The notes under the pieces are model-generated. The model was given only the letters and a program-made list of their open reading frames with translations, was not told the origin of the DNA and did no database searches. Made by a program: the position numbers and the translations under genes. DNA of 39,583 nucleotides from Acidobacteriota bacterium (lineage in GTDB: Bacteria; Acidobacteriota; Vicinamibacteria; Marinacidobacterales; Marinacidobacteraceae): contig JAJEAO010000043.1 of the NCBI GenBank assembly GCA_022822745.1, positions 1-39,583 on the forward strand, in the 5' to 3' direction. Of this stretch, positions 21,901 to 29,263 are shown one piece after another (position 1 is the stretch's first letter; every line of letters starts with the position of its first letter).

Positions 21901-22935
21901 AACGCACCAGTAGTAGCCCATCCTCGTGGAGAACGGGTTCTCCTCTTCCCTCTGCTCCGCCTGATGCTCCCTCACGAGGATGCGGAGCCTCATGCGCAGA
22001 TAGCGCCTTTCCGATGTCGGCAGGAGACCACGATCCTCCGCGTAGTGGATGAACAGGAGCCGGTAGAGCAGGATGAGCGCCGCGTCCCGCACCGCCTCCC
22101 CATCCTCTTCCGGGGCGGTGGCGCCGAGATGCCGGACGAGGGACTCGAAGACGCCGGGATAGATGACCTCCGAGAGATCCGATGCGAGCTTCTCGGAGAA
22201 GAAGCGGCTCTCGCCCAGCGCGCGCTCGTGGAGACCGGTGTCCTCGCCGGGACCGGGAGTGAAGGCCGCGCGCCGGAAGAGGACGACGAACAGCGTGAGC
22301 AGGTGGACGCGCTCCTCCTCCGAGAGCAGGCCGCCGGTCGAGGGCGTGAGAGCCCGCTCGACATCCAGCTCGAGGAAATCGTTGGCGACCGAGGCCGCCT
22401 CCGCGTCGTAGAGCCGCCATCGGGCGCCGTCGGTGAGGATCCCGAACCGCAGCTTCCCGCCGGTCTGAATCCGCGCCGCCCGCACGTAGCGGAGCATCTG
22501 GGTCGCCGGCGCGATCCTCTCCGACCCCGAGGGGCGATCCAGCCCCTTGCCCCATCGCTTGGACTCCAGAAAGGACGCGGCGAGGCGGTATCGCGCTGGC
22601 CCCTCCGCCATCGCGAGAGCCCGCTCTCGCGCATCGTCGTCCGCGAACAGGACGCCGTCCGGCACATCGCGTCGTGGTCCCGGACTCAGGTTCTGCTGAC
22701 GCAGGGTGCTGGTCCACCCCAGGAGCTCGAGGACTCTCCAGATGAACCCGGCCTCGGTCTCTGCCTCGTTGGGATCGGACTCCGACGGAAACCCTCGGCG
22801 AACACTCTCCAGCTCCGCCTGCAGGCCCTCGGCAAGGTCCCTCTTCGCCGCCTGCCAGTCGGGGAACCGGGTGATCTCGTGTTCGAGGAACGCGAGCGGG
22901 AACAGGGCGCCCGAGACCGCCTCCCGCAGATTCAT
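18934..22935 (-). CDS. Type IIG-like restriction enzyme / Eco57I-class N6-adenine methylase
   Basis: This 1333-residue protein combines an N-terminal PD-(D/E)xK-like nuclease region (PDGVLFADDD near residue 95, FLESKRWGK near 121) with a gamma-type adenine methyltransferase: SAM motif I VCDPAMGSGHFLVAVV near residue 495 and catalytic NPPW (AVIGNPPWDRMK) near 777. The C-terminal third should hold the target recognition domain. Both cleavage and modification could come from one chain; DISARM or BREX methylases have a similar core and are alternatives. The start at ATG 22935 is 7 bases after the stop of an ATPase remnant. GC drops to about 58-62% in sampled C-terminal lines (19381-19440, 19681-19740) versus 75% at 21241-21300, suggesting an exchanged recognition domain. 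Confidence 0.85.
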   Translation of the reverse strand: MNLREAVSGALFPLAFLEHEITRFPDWQAAKRDLAEGLQAELESVRRGFPSESDPNEAETEAGFIWRVLELLGWTSTLRQQNLSPGPRRDVPDGVLFADDDARERALAMAEGPARYRLAASFLESKRWGKGLDRPSGSERIAPATQMLRYVRAARIQTGGKLRFGILTDGARWRLYDAEAASVANDFLELDVERALTPSTGGLLSEEERVHLLTLFVVLFRRAAFTPGPGEDTGLHERALGESRFFSEKLASDLSEVIYPGVFESLVRHLGATAPEEDGEAVRDAALILLYRLLFIHYAEDRGLLPTSERRYLRMRLRILVREHQAEQREEENPFSTRMGYYWCVLRGLFQLIREGDPAFGVPPYDGSLFARERAPLLDRVELSDAVVADLMDQLGYRAIPRGRRYINYRDLSVQQLGSIYERLLQLEVVGRGRTVELRHDAEVRRDAGAYYTPEPLVQLVIEASVGPRVEEALDAFRDAGEGAGPDPAERILGLKVCDPAMGSGHFLVAVVDYLSDRVLEAVAEAGEAGAESPVAGEIREIRTSLETNAATGGWKLGRKALDDRHIVRRLVLKRCVYGVDKNPLAVELAKLSLWLHSFTVGAPLGFLGHHLRTGDSLFGGWVADVRAGSGGNGLFLQRPLRQAQRAARPMREIEALADTELAEAERSEQLFREVEEGTRPLRTFLSLLHATNWSSQPRRTVAKLRRRWLGSRLGDPVAIATGEAGIPADRPLAAEVGELLDEARRTAARERFLPWEAAFPGVWPDLEHPETGGFDAVIGNPPWDRMKLQEVEWFAFRRPAIARAQRAADRKRMVRRLRANGDPLAEQYEQASRRARTAATVARKSGHYPLLGRGDLNLYALFVERATRLIGPEGVVGLLVPSGIAADKMAAPFFRGVSTSGRLRALYDFENGRPRSEGQPFFPDVHRGKKFCVFVATASPTGIPPRCGYFLQDVDDVLDPDRCFEMQAADFRRVNPNTGTAPVFRSARDQRITVGIYRRLPVLVDRSSPGSPVRVWPVKYRTMFHMTNDSHGFRTREALMTTEKAWPIPGRRFENAEGRFVPLYEGKMVQAFDHRAASVEVNLDNPHRPARPVYASANQHRNPSWAPEPQYWIRAADCGWDPPSGWVLGFKDATATTNRRTTIAALLPLVGFGNTLPLLVGAGSDRREWLLAANLNATILDFVARQKVHGEHLSLYILEQLPVAPPETYSDTRFGPRTAEDVIRDAVLELTYTAHDMAPFALQLGHVDASGKVKPPFRWDRDRRLALRAKLDAVYFLLYGVTDRDDVRYVYSTFPGVRKDEQKRYGAYRSRDLCLAWMNALEAGRPDADVTI

Positions 22936-22942
22936 GCCGGCG

Positions 22943-23306
22943 TCATCCCTCCGATCGCGCGCCTTCCCCGGAACGCGAGCCGAGCTCCGCGATGCGGCCG
23001 AGCACATCGTGCGCCTCGGGGTGGATCTCTGTCGGCCTCATCGCGCGGGCGAGAAGGTGGAGATCATCTCGTGGACCGGGCGGCCGCGAATTCCGCCCGC
23101 GGGACGGCCACACCCGCGCTCTTGCGGGCCTCGCGCGGCTGTCGCTCCCGGATCCAGCGGTCCAGTCCGAACCTCCAGGTCGCGATCGCCTGGAGCAGCG
23201 TGGACTTGCCCGAGTTGTTGGCGCCGGCGAGGATGACCGATCCCGGGAGCTCGAAGCGCTCCTCCTCGAAGCGCTTGAACCGGCGAACGGTGACGCGCCG
23301 GATCAT
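22943..23306 (-). pseudogene. Remnant of an AAA (OLD/SMC-like) ATPase with its middle deleted
   Basis: The first 60 or so codons encode a typical ATPase start: RRVTVRRFKRFEEERFELPG and Walker A AGANNSGKSTLLQAI. The frame stops at 23064, after about 80 residues, far short of the usual 400 or more. Another frame, shifted by one base, then reads RDDLHLLARAMRPTEIHPE and AHDVLGRIAELG before a TGA at 22943-22945, seven bases before the methylase ATG. This looks like the tail of a protein. The simplest reading is a large internal deletion joining the two ends out of frame. No Walker B or signature motif remains. The tail could instead come from a different lost gene. Confidence 0.6.
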
Positions 23307-23419
23307 CCGGAATCCGGAAAGAGCTCCCGGAACTCGGGTCGGAGCCGTACGGAACGGTTCGGCTCGATGGCTCGGGATCGGCCGAGCGCCTTCCGGCCCA
23401 ACCGATTCCCGTTCGCCAT
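23303..23419 (-). CDS. Small 38-residue basic protein, unknown
   Basis: The peptide begins MANGNRLGRKALGRSRAIEP and ends in RPEFRELFPDSG. It is basic (eight Arg, one Lys) with no membrane segment. Its ATG overlaps the acetyltransferase stop (TGATG) and its stop overlaps the ATPase-remnant start (ATGA), an arrangement usual for translated genes. I do not recognise a family. It may be an accessory protein of the lost ATPase, or a chance frame between two genes. Confidence 0.45.
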   Translation of the reverse strand: MANGNRLGRKALGRSRAIEPNRSVRLRPEFRELFPDSG

Positions 23420-24261
23420 CAGGGGAGGGTAGCGTGGGCCTGACCCGAACGGACGAGTCGGTAGGCCGCTCGGGAGCCGTCCCGATGGAAGGCCACCGCG
23501 ACGTACCCCGCGGCGAAGAGCGCGGAGAAGCCGGCGCGGCTCTTGAGCCTCCAGTCCATCGCGAGTTCCGTGTCGCGCCCGAGGATGTCGTTGATGGACT
23601 CCGGTGCGTAGAACAGGACCTGGTCGCTTCCGAGCGATTCGGGGGACACCGGATCGGTGCTGACCTGCAATCCGCTTCCGGTCCGACGGACCCGGTTCAG
23701 CGCGGGCAGGTCGGGGATGCCGGGGGGCGGGATGTTTCGTCCGCGCCGGGCGCGGGCCACCCGCTCGGAATCCAGACGCCAGTCCGGCTCCAGCCGATCC
23801 GTCGGAATGCCGCCGTGGAGCGGGCTCTGGCTCTTGCCGTACACATTCTTCCGGTACACCGCCGATGTGGTTCCCAGGATGTTCAGGTTCAGGTTCGCGT
23901 TCCGGGCCTGGAGCGGATCGAAGGTCCAGTTCACCCGGCGGATTCCCCGGGCGAGCACCCGGTCCGCCTGCGCCCACTTCAGGGCGATGCCGATGCCCGC
24001 CCCGCGAAACTCGGGGCGCACGGCGAGCATGTGCGAATGGTGGAAGGCTTCGCCGGCGTCGTACCCCGGGAACCCGCTCACGAAACCGGCCATTCTCTCG
24101 CCGACGAAGGCGCCCGCGGTCACGGCGCCGTAGTGAGCCATGACCGCCATGAGCCCCGCGGGCACGACATCGAGATCCACGAACCCCCAGACCTCCTGCT
24201 GGATCCGCTCGCACTCCTGCATGTCCGGCATGCCGGCGAGGTCGCGAATCGTGAACTCCAT
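23419..24261 (-). CDS. GNAT-family acetyltransferase (COG3375-like)
   Basis: This predicted N-acetyltransferase uses acetyl-CoA. The motif A region HSHMLAVRPEFRGAGIGIAL lies near residues 70-90. The later stretch with LNLNILGTTSAVYRKNVYG and HGGIPTDRLEPDW resembles the COG3375 group of larger GNAT proteins. The start ATG 24261 (MEFTIRDL) gives 280 residues; the frame extends 28 codons further up but is not conserved-looking there. The substrate is unknown. Its stop overlaps the small basic ORF, so it probably heads the operon containing the restriction-methylase. A weak -10 candidate TACACT lies at 24283-24288 on this strand. Confidence 0.82.
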   Translation of the reverse strand: MEFTIRDLAGMPDMQECERIQQEVWGFVDLDVVPAGLMAVMAHYGAVTAGAFVGERMAGFVSGFPGYDAGEAFHHSHMLAVRPEFRGAGIGIALKWAQADRVLARGIRRVNWTFDPLQARNANLNLNILGTTSAVYRKNVYGKSQSPLHGGIPTDRLEPDWRLDSERVARARRGRNIPPPGIPDLPALNRVRRTGSGLQVSTDPVSPESLGSDQVLFYAPESINDILGRDTELAMDWRLKSRAGFSALFAAGYVAVAFHRDGSRAAYRLVRSGQAHATLP

Positions 24262-24389
24262 GGGACGCTCTCGGGAGGGGAGAGTGTACGAAAGCCGGCG
24301 CGTCGAAGTACGCCCTCGCCCGGCAGGCCGGACCCGATCCGTCATGCCCCTCGTCCGCCGCGCCAGAAGCCGCGAGGACGAAACCGGGC

Positions 24390-24395
24390 TAGAAT
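24390..24395 (+). promoter_or_regulatory. Putative -10 box (TAGAAT) for lspA
   Basis: GGCTAGAAT ends three bases before the lspA ATG. If it is a real -10 the mRNA would be leaderless or start inside the first codons, so either the start lies a little downstream or the box is chance. It matches the octamer found before the tRNA-Leu(CAG) and rpmE genes. Confidence 0.3.
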
Positions 24396-24398
24396 TCG

Positions 24399-24947
24399 AT
24401 GTTGCGCTTTCTCTCGCTGACGGGCCGTCGGGTCGGCCTGTCCCTCCTCTTCCTCGGCCTTCTCGGCGCCGACCGCGTCACGAAGATCCTCGCCGAGCGC
24501 TCGCTCGTGTTCGGGGACTCGGTTCCGGTCCTTCCCGGGTTCTTCCAGCTCACACTGGTCCACAACACCGGGATGGCGTTCGGGATGCTGGACGACGTGA
24601 ACATCGGGGCCAAGGCGTGGATCCTGACCGGGGTCTCGGCGGTCCTCATCGCCGTCATCATCGGCTTCGCCATCAAGGCAGGCCCCCTCTCGCGGTGGAC
24701 GGCGAGCGGCATCACCCTCATGCTGGCGGGCGCCCTCGGCAACATGTGGGATCGGATCGCCTACGGGTACGTCGTGGATCTCTTCGACGCCTACATCGGG
24801 GACGCCCACTGGCCGGTGTTCAATGTCGCCGACGCGACGATCTGCGTCGGGGTGGGGTTTCTGCTCCTGGAAAGCGTGGCCGAATTCCGGGGCGCCTCGG
24901 ACCCGCCGGGGGGATCCTCGGACATCGCCGCTTCCGGCGCTTCCTGA
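24399..24947 (+). CDS. lspA: Lipoprotein signal peptidase (signal peptidase II)
   Basis: LspA is an inner-membrane aspartyl protease that removes signal peptides from diacylglyceryl-modified prolipoproteins. Four hydrophobic helices are visible. Conserved motifs are DRVTK near the N-terminus, VHNTGMAFG, GNMWDRIAYGYVVDLFD with the first catalytic Asp, and FNVADATI with the second. At 182 residues it is slightly long because of a Gly/Ser-rich tail. It is followed after 12 bases by lgt, which performs the preceding step. Confidence 0.94.
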   Translation: MLRFLSLTGRRVGLSLLFLGLLGADRVTKILAERSLVFGDSVPVLPGFFQLTLVHNTGMAFGMLDDVNIGAKAWILTGVSAVLIAVIIGFAIKAGPLSRWTASGITLMLAGALGNMWDRIAYGYVVDLFDAYIGDAHWPVFNVADATICVGVGFLLLESVAEFRGASDPPGGSSDIAASGAS

Positions 24948-24959
24948 GACGGAGGTTTC

Positions 24960-25751
24960 GTGTTCCCGCGACTGGTTGACTTCGGCGCGATCGAACTGTT
25001 CGGGAGAACATTCCATCCCGCGCTCCATACCTACGGTCTCCTGCTGTTCGGCGGCTTCCTCGTCGGGATCTGGCTGGCGGCGCGCCGCGCCGGGCAGTAC
25101 TGCATCGCGGCCCGGCACATCTACGACCTCGCCCTCTACCTGATCGTGGGCGCCCTGCTCGGCGCCAAGGTACTCCTGATCGTCCTCGACCCCGCCGGGT
25201 TCCTCCGGAATCCACTGGGCTTTCTCGGCGCCGGCGGCGTATTCTTCGGCGGCTTGCTGGGAGCGGTGGCGGCGTCCGTGTGGTTCTTCCGGTCGCGCGG
25301 CATCTCGGTGTGGACCGGGGGCGACCTGATGGCGCCCTCGCTCGCTCTCGGGCACGGGATCGGGCGTCTGGGCTGTTTCGGCGCGGGGTGCTGCTACGGG
25401 GTTCCCACCGACGGCCCGACGGCGGTCACCTTCACCGATGTCTATGCGAACCAGGCCACCGGCGTCCCGCTGAACACCCCTGTCCACCCCACCCAGCTCT
25501 ACGATGCCGCCATCGAGTTCGGCCTCTTCTTCCTCCTGCTCTGGATGGCGGGCCGGCGCCGATTCGAGGGGCAGATCTTCCTCACCTGGGCCATCCTCTA
25601 CACCGTGGCGCGGTTCGGCGTCGAGTTCTACCGGGGCGATCCGCGGGGCTTCGTCTTCGACGAGTTGCTCTCCACGTCCCAGTTCGTCGGTGTCTGGATC
25701 GTCCTCGCCGCCCTGATCGCATGGCGCGCCGTCCGCACCCGCACCGTCTGA
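24960..25751 (+). CDS. lgt: Prolipoprotein diacylglyceryl transferase
   Basis: Lgt is an inner-membrane enzyme that transfers diacylglycerol from phosphatidylglycerol to the lipobox Cys of prolipoproteins. The protein has 263 residues with seven or so hydrophobic helices. It has HTYGLLLF, the signature region GHGIGRLGCFGAGCCYG (a Cys-rich variant of the usual GRIGNFINGE), HPTQLYDA and the C-terminal RFGVEFYRGDPRG. The start is GTG 24960 with GGAGG four bases upstream, which decides the start. It lies between lspA and the rluD-type gene. Confidence 0.93.
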   Translation: MFPRLVDFGAIELFGRTFHPALHTYGLLLFGGFLVGIWLAARRAGQYCIAARHIYDLALYLIVGALLGAKVLLIVLDPAGFLRNPLGFLGAGGVFFGGLLGAVAASVWFFRSRGISVWTGGDLMAPSLALGHGIGRLGCFGAGCCYGVPTDGPTAVTFTDVYANQATGVPLNTPVHPTQLYDAAIEFGLFFLLLWMAGRRRFEGQIFLTWAILYTVARFGVEFYRGDPRGFVFDELLSTSQFVGVWIVLAALIAWRAVRTRTV

Positions 25752-25752
25752 G

Positions 25753-26778
25753 TTGGCGGGGCCCTCTCGCCGCGCGCGGCAGGTGCTCGACTCCGTCGTT
25801 GCCCCCGATGAAGAGGGTCAGCGTTTCGACCGGGTCGCCGCCAGCCGGCTTCCGCGCCTGAGCCGATCGGAGGCCACCCGCTGGATCGCCGCCGGCCTCG
25901 TCCTTCTCGACGGCCGGGAGGAACGCCCATCCCGGCGCTGTCGCGCGGGTCAGCGCATCACGATCACCCCCCTCACGAATCCGGAGACGCCCCTCCGACC
26001 CATCCCGGGTGAGGGCGATGCGATCCCTCCCGAGCCGGTTCCGCTCGCGGTCGTCCACGAAGACGACTGGCTGGTCGTTCTCGACAAGCAGGCGGGCATC
26101 GTCGTCCATCCCGGCCCCGGCCATCCATCGGGCACCGTCGCGAACGGCCTCCTCCACCGGTTTCCGGAGATGCGAACCGTGGGCCCGCCCGGCAGGCCGG
26201 GGCTCGTCCATCGGCTGGATCGGGGAACGAGCGGGCTGCTGGTGGCGGCCCGGCGCGAGAGCGTGCGGCTCCGACTCGCCGAAGCGTTCGCCCGCCGGGA
26301 GGTCGAAAAGCACTACCTGGCGCTCGCCCTCGGGCGCATCGCGTCCGCCCGAGTGCTCGCCGACCCGATCGGAAGGGATCCGCGGCGTCCCCAGCGCTTC
26401 CGCTGCCGGGGTCAACGGGCCAGGGACGCTCGCTCCGAGGTCTGGCCTCTCGAGGAACTGCCGCTCGCGACCCTGACGCGCATCCGCCTGCACACCGGCC
26501 GCACCCATCAGGCCCGGGTCCACCTCGCCGGGATCGGCCACCCCCTCGTCGGGGACACCCTCTACGGACCGGCGGCGCCCCGTCGCGGCGGCGGCCGGGC
26601 CGGCGCGGCCCTCAGACGACTGAGACGCCCGGCGCTCCACGCCGCCGAGATCGCCTTCCTCCACCCCGGAACCGGGCAGCGGAGCCGCTTCCGGAGCCCC
26701 CTGCCCGAAGACCTCGAAACCGCTCTGGAAACGCTCCGCCGGGTGGCCCGCGAGTTCCCTCGCGAACGGTCCCGGTGA
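25753..26778 (+). CDS. rluD: RluA/RluD-family pseudouridine synthase
   Basis: This enzyme converts uridine to pseudouridine in rRNA. An N-terminal S4 RNA-binding domain (about residues 20-75) precedes the catalytic domain with HRLDRGTSGLLVAAR, whose Asp is the nucleophile, and the RTHQARVHLAGIGHPLVGD signature. The start is TTG 25753, one base past the lgt stop; GTG 25783 is an alternative ten codons in. At 341 residues it fits RluD/RluC. The exact target (23S 1911/1915/1917 or other) is inferred by family only. The lspA-lgt-rluD order suggests one transcript. Confidence 0.88.
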   Translation: MAGPSRRARQVLDSVVAPDEEGQRFDRVAASRLPRLSRSEATRWIAAGLVLLDGREERPSRRCRAGQRITITPLTNPETPLRPIPGEGDAIPPEPVPLAVVHEDDWLVVLDKQAGIVVHPGPGHPSGTVANGLLHRFPEMRTVGPPGRPGLVHRLDRGTSGLLVAARRESVRLRLAEAFARREVEKHYLALALGRIASARVLADPIGRDPRRPQRFRCRGQRARDARSEVWPLEELPLATLTRIRLHTGRTHQARVHLAGIGHPLVGDTLYGPAAPRRGGGRAGAALRRLRRPALHAAEIAFLHPGTGQRSRFRSPLPEDLETALETLRRVAREFPRERSR

Positions 26779-26872
26779 TCCCTGTCCGGCAGCAGCTCGA
26801 GATCGGTCGGAACGTGGACCGGGCAGCGTCGGCGTGTTCGCGCGCCCCCGCTCTCGGTCGCGCCGCCATGGC

Positions 26873-26897
26873 CCGACACCGGGCCGGCGCGTGTCAG
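26873..26897 (-). terminator. Weak hairpin at the end of rel
   Basis: On the minus strand CTGACAC and GTGTCGG form a seven-pair stem (one G-U) around an 11-base GC-rich loop overlapping the rel stop codon. No T run follows, so intrinsic termination is doubtful. The 26779-26893 gap between the convergent rluD and rel genes holds nothing else I recognise. Confidence 0.25.
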
Positions 26898-29080
26898 CCC
26901 CCCGAGGCCGAGCCCTGGCGCCCGGGGCTGGCGCGATGCACCTCGATGACGCCGGGGATCCCCTGGAGCAGGCGTGAGATGGCGCCGATCTCCCTGGCGT
27001 TCCGCACCAGGACGGTGATGCGGATGTTCCCCCGGTCGGCGTCGTCGGCCGCTCCTTCGAGAGACCGGATGTCGGTGTCCGTCTCCGCGATCACCTTGGT
27101 CAGATCGGCCAGGATGCCCTTCCGATTCTCGACCCGCACGATGAAACCGGCGTCGTAGGGAGCGCCGCCGGAAGACCCCCACGAGACCTCCACCCGGCGA
27201 TCCGGATCCCGACCGAGGTCGGTGAGTTGCGGACAGCGCGCCGCGTGGACCGAGACCCCCTTGCCCCGGGTGATGTAGCCCGCGATCTCCTCTCCCGGCA
27301 GCGGGGAGCAGCACCGCGCCCGGTGCACCATGATGTCGCTGTGTCCGCTCACCAGGATATGCCCGGAAGGACGGCCGATGATGCGGCGCACCGCGCCAGC
27401 CAGCCCGTGGCCCCGCGGCGACGCTTCCGGCCGCTTCAGCTCACCGGGCGGGAGGATGTCGGCGATGACTCGGGCCGGAGGCGCCTTGCCGTAACCCACG
27501 GCCGCATAGAGATCCTCGATGGTCGAGGCGCCTTGCCGCCTGAGGGCGTTCGGGAGCCCCGGGGCCGCGCGAAGACGCCGCAGACTGAAGCCGTGGGACC
27601 GCGCCTCCTTTTCCACCAGTTTCCGCCCGATCTCGATGCTCTCCTTTCGGGCTTCGGCGTTCAGGCGCGCCCGGATCTTGCTCTTCGCCCGGTTCGTCCG
27701 GGCGAACTTGAGCCAGTCTTCGTTGGGAAGCCGATGCTTCCGGGTCAGGATCTCGCAGATGTCGCCGTTGCGGAGCGGCTGGCGCACCGGCGTCATGACG
27801 CCGTTCACGCGGGCCCCGACGCAGGTGTGGCCCACTTCGGTGTGGATGGCGTAGGCGAAGTCGATCGGAGTGGCGCCCCGCGGCAGCGTCTTGACTTCGC
27901 CGCGCGGAGTGAAGCAGTGGACCTCGTCCGGGTAGAGATCGATCTTGAGACTGCTGAGGAACTCGTTCGGGTCCTTCAGCTCCTTCTGCCATTCGAGGAC
28001 CTGTCGCAGCCAGGCGAACCGCTCCATGTCCTGCGGAGCGACCCGCGCCTTCGACTTGTAGCTCCAGTGCGCCGCGATCCCCTCCTCGGCCACGCGGTGC
28101 ATGTCCCGGGTCCGAATCTGCACCTCGAAATGCGTCCCCGAATCGGTCATCAGGCTGGTGTGAAGCGACTGGTAGCCGTTCTCGCGCGGCATCGCGATGA
28201 AGTCCTTGATGCGGCCCGGAATCGGCCTCCAGGTGTTGTGGATCACCCCCAGCGCGGTGTAGCAGTGCGGCACCGTGTCGGTGACCAGACGCAACGCGAT
28301 GAAGTCGTACATCTGATCCAGCTCGATCTTCTGCCGGCGCATCTTCTGGTGGATCGAATAGATGCTCTTGGTCCGGCCCGTGAGATCTCCCGGGATGTTC
28401 TCCGCCGAGAGCTCGCGGCGGAGCGCCCGGCTGACGTCCCGGATGAAGTCGTCCGCCCACCGCCGCTTCGCCTTGACGCGCGCTTCCAGCACCCCGTAGG
28501 TCTGCGGCTCGAGATGACGAAGCGAGAGATCCTGGAGTTCTGCCTCGATCTTCCCGATCCCGAGGCGTCCCGCGATCGGCGCATAGATGTCCAGGGTCTC
28601 CGTAGCGATGCGCTGGCGCTTCTCGGCGCGAAGGGGATCCAGCGTCCGCATGTTGTGGAGGCGATCCGCCAGTTTCACCAGGATGACGCGGGTGTCCTCC
28701 GTCATCGCGATGACCATCCGCCGAATGTTCTCGGCCTGACTGGCCTCCGCCGACCGGAAATCCACCTTGCTCAGCTTCGTGAGCCCCTCCACGACCCGGC
28801 GCACGTCCCGACCGAACAGTCGCTCGATGTCGCCGGCGCCCATCGCCGTGTCCTCCACAACATCGTGAAGAAGCCCGCAAGCCACCGAGATCGGGTCGAG
28901 CTGGAGATCCGCCAGGATGGCCGCCACTTCCAGCGGATGGGTCAGGTACGGCTCGCCGGAGCGCCTTACCTGGCCACGGTGCGCCTGCGCCGCGACGACA
29001 TACGCCCGGCGCAGCAGGTCGAAGTCGGCCTCCGGGTGATACGCCAGAACCCGGTCCCGGATCGTCTCGAACCGGATCAT
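26894..29080 (-). CDS. rel: Bifunctional (p)ppGpp synthetase/hydrolase, Rel/SpoT family
   Basis: This enzyme controls the stringent response by making and degrading (p)ppGpp. In order it has an HD hydrolase domain with the intact HDVVEDT near residue 72, a synthetase domain with RIKDFIAMPRENGYQSLHT near 289 (the basic RxKD form of bifunctional enzymes), a TGS domain (VHCFTPRGEVKTLP), a helical and Cys-bearing region (ARCCSPLPGEEI near 588) and a C-terminal ACT domain. From ATG 29080, with GGGAGG 12 bases upstream, it has 728 residues; an upstream start at 29134 is less likely. As the only such gene seen here, it probably serves both functions. Confidence 0.95.
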   Translation of the reverse strand: MIRFETIRDRVLAYHPEADFDLLRRAYVVAAQAHRGQVRRSGEPYLTHPLEVAAILADLQLDPISVACGLLHDVVEDTAMGAGDIERLFGRDVRRVVEGLTKLSKVDFRSAEASQAENIRRMVIAMTEDTRVILVKLADRLHNMRTLDPLRAEKRQRIATETLDIYAPIAGRLGIGKIEAELQDLSLRHLEPQTYGVLEARVKAKRRWADDFIRDVSRALRRELSAENIPGDLTGRTKSIYSIHQKMRRQKIELDQMYDFIALRLVTDTVPHCYTALGVIHNTWRPIPGRIKDFIAMPRENGYQSLHTSLMTDSGTHFEVQIRTRDMHRVAEEGIAAHWSYKSKARVAPQDMERFAWLRQVLEWQKELKDPNEFLSSLKIDLYPDEVHCFTPRGEVKTLPRGATPIDFAYAIHTEVGHTCVGARVNGVMTPVRQPLRNGDICEILTRKHRLPNEDWLKFARTNRAKSKIRARLNAEARKESIEIGRKLVEKEARSHGFSLRRLRAAPGLPNALRRQGASTIEDLYAAVGYGKAPPARVIADILPPGELKRPEASPRGHGLAGAVRRIIGRPSGHILVSGHSDIMVHRARCCSPLPGEEIAGYITRGKGVSVHAARCPQLTDLGRDPDRRVEVSWGSSGGAPYDAGFIVRVENRKGILADLTKVIAETDTDIRSLEGAADDADRGNIRITVLVRNAREIGAISRLLQGIPGVIEVHRASPGRQGSASGG

Positions 29081-29173
29081 CGCTCGACGGCGCCTCCCGC
29101 CGCTCTCAGCTCGCGGACCCCCTGGGGCCCGCATCGGTCAGTCGCCGCAGCGACAGCGCCCACCGAACACACG

Positions 29174-29219
29174 AAAAGACCCCGCCGATCGCGGCCAACG
29201 CACGCGACCGACGGGGCCT
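29174..29219 (-). terminator. Rho-independent terminator after the TonB/ExbBD/TPR operon
   Basis: Read on the minus strand, AGGCCCCGTCGGTCGCG pairs with CGCGATCGGCGGGGTCT across a nine-base loop and is followed by TTTT. All 17 positions pair, three as G-U. On the plus strand these three become A-C mismatches, so the hairpin is directional and ends the leftward transcript. Confidence 0.85.
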
Positions 29220-29263
29220 CTTGCCGGAGGCTCCGGTTGTGAGCCGGACTCTGGCCGAGCCGC

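Noticed and set aside
19633..24420. A 1595-codon open frame on the plus strand
   Set aside because: It lies opposite the methylase, ATPase remnant and GNAT genes. Its translation shows no domain and follows the mirror of their codons, an effect of high GC at third positions.
27227..29242. A 671-codon plus-strand frame over rel
   Set aside because: It is antisense to a clear Rel/SpoT gene, and no recognisable domain is present.
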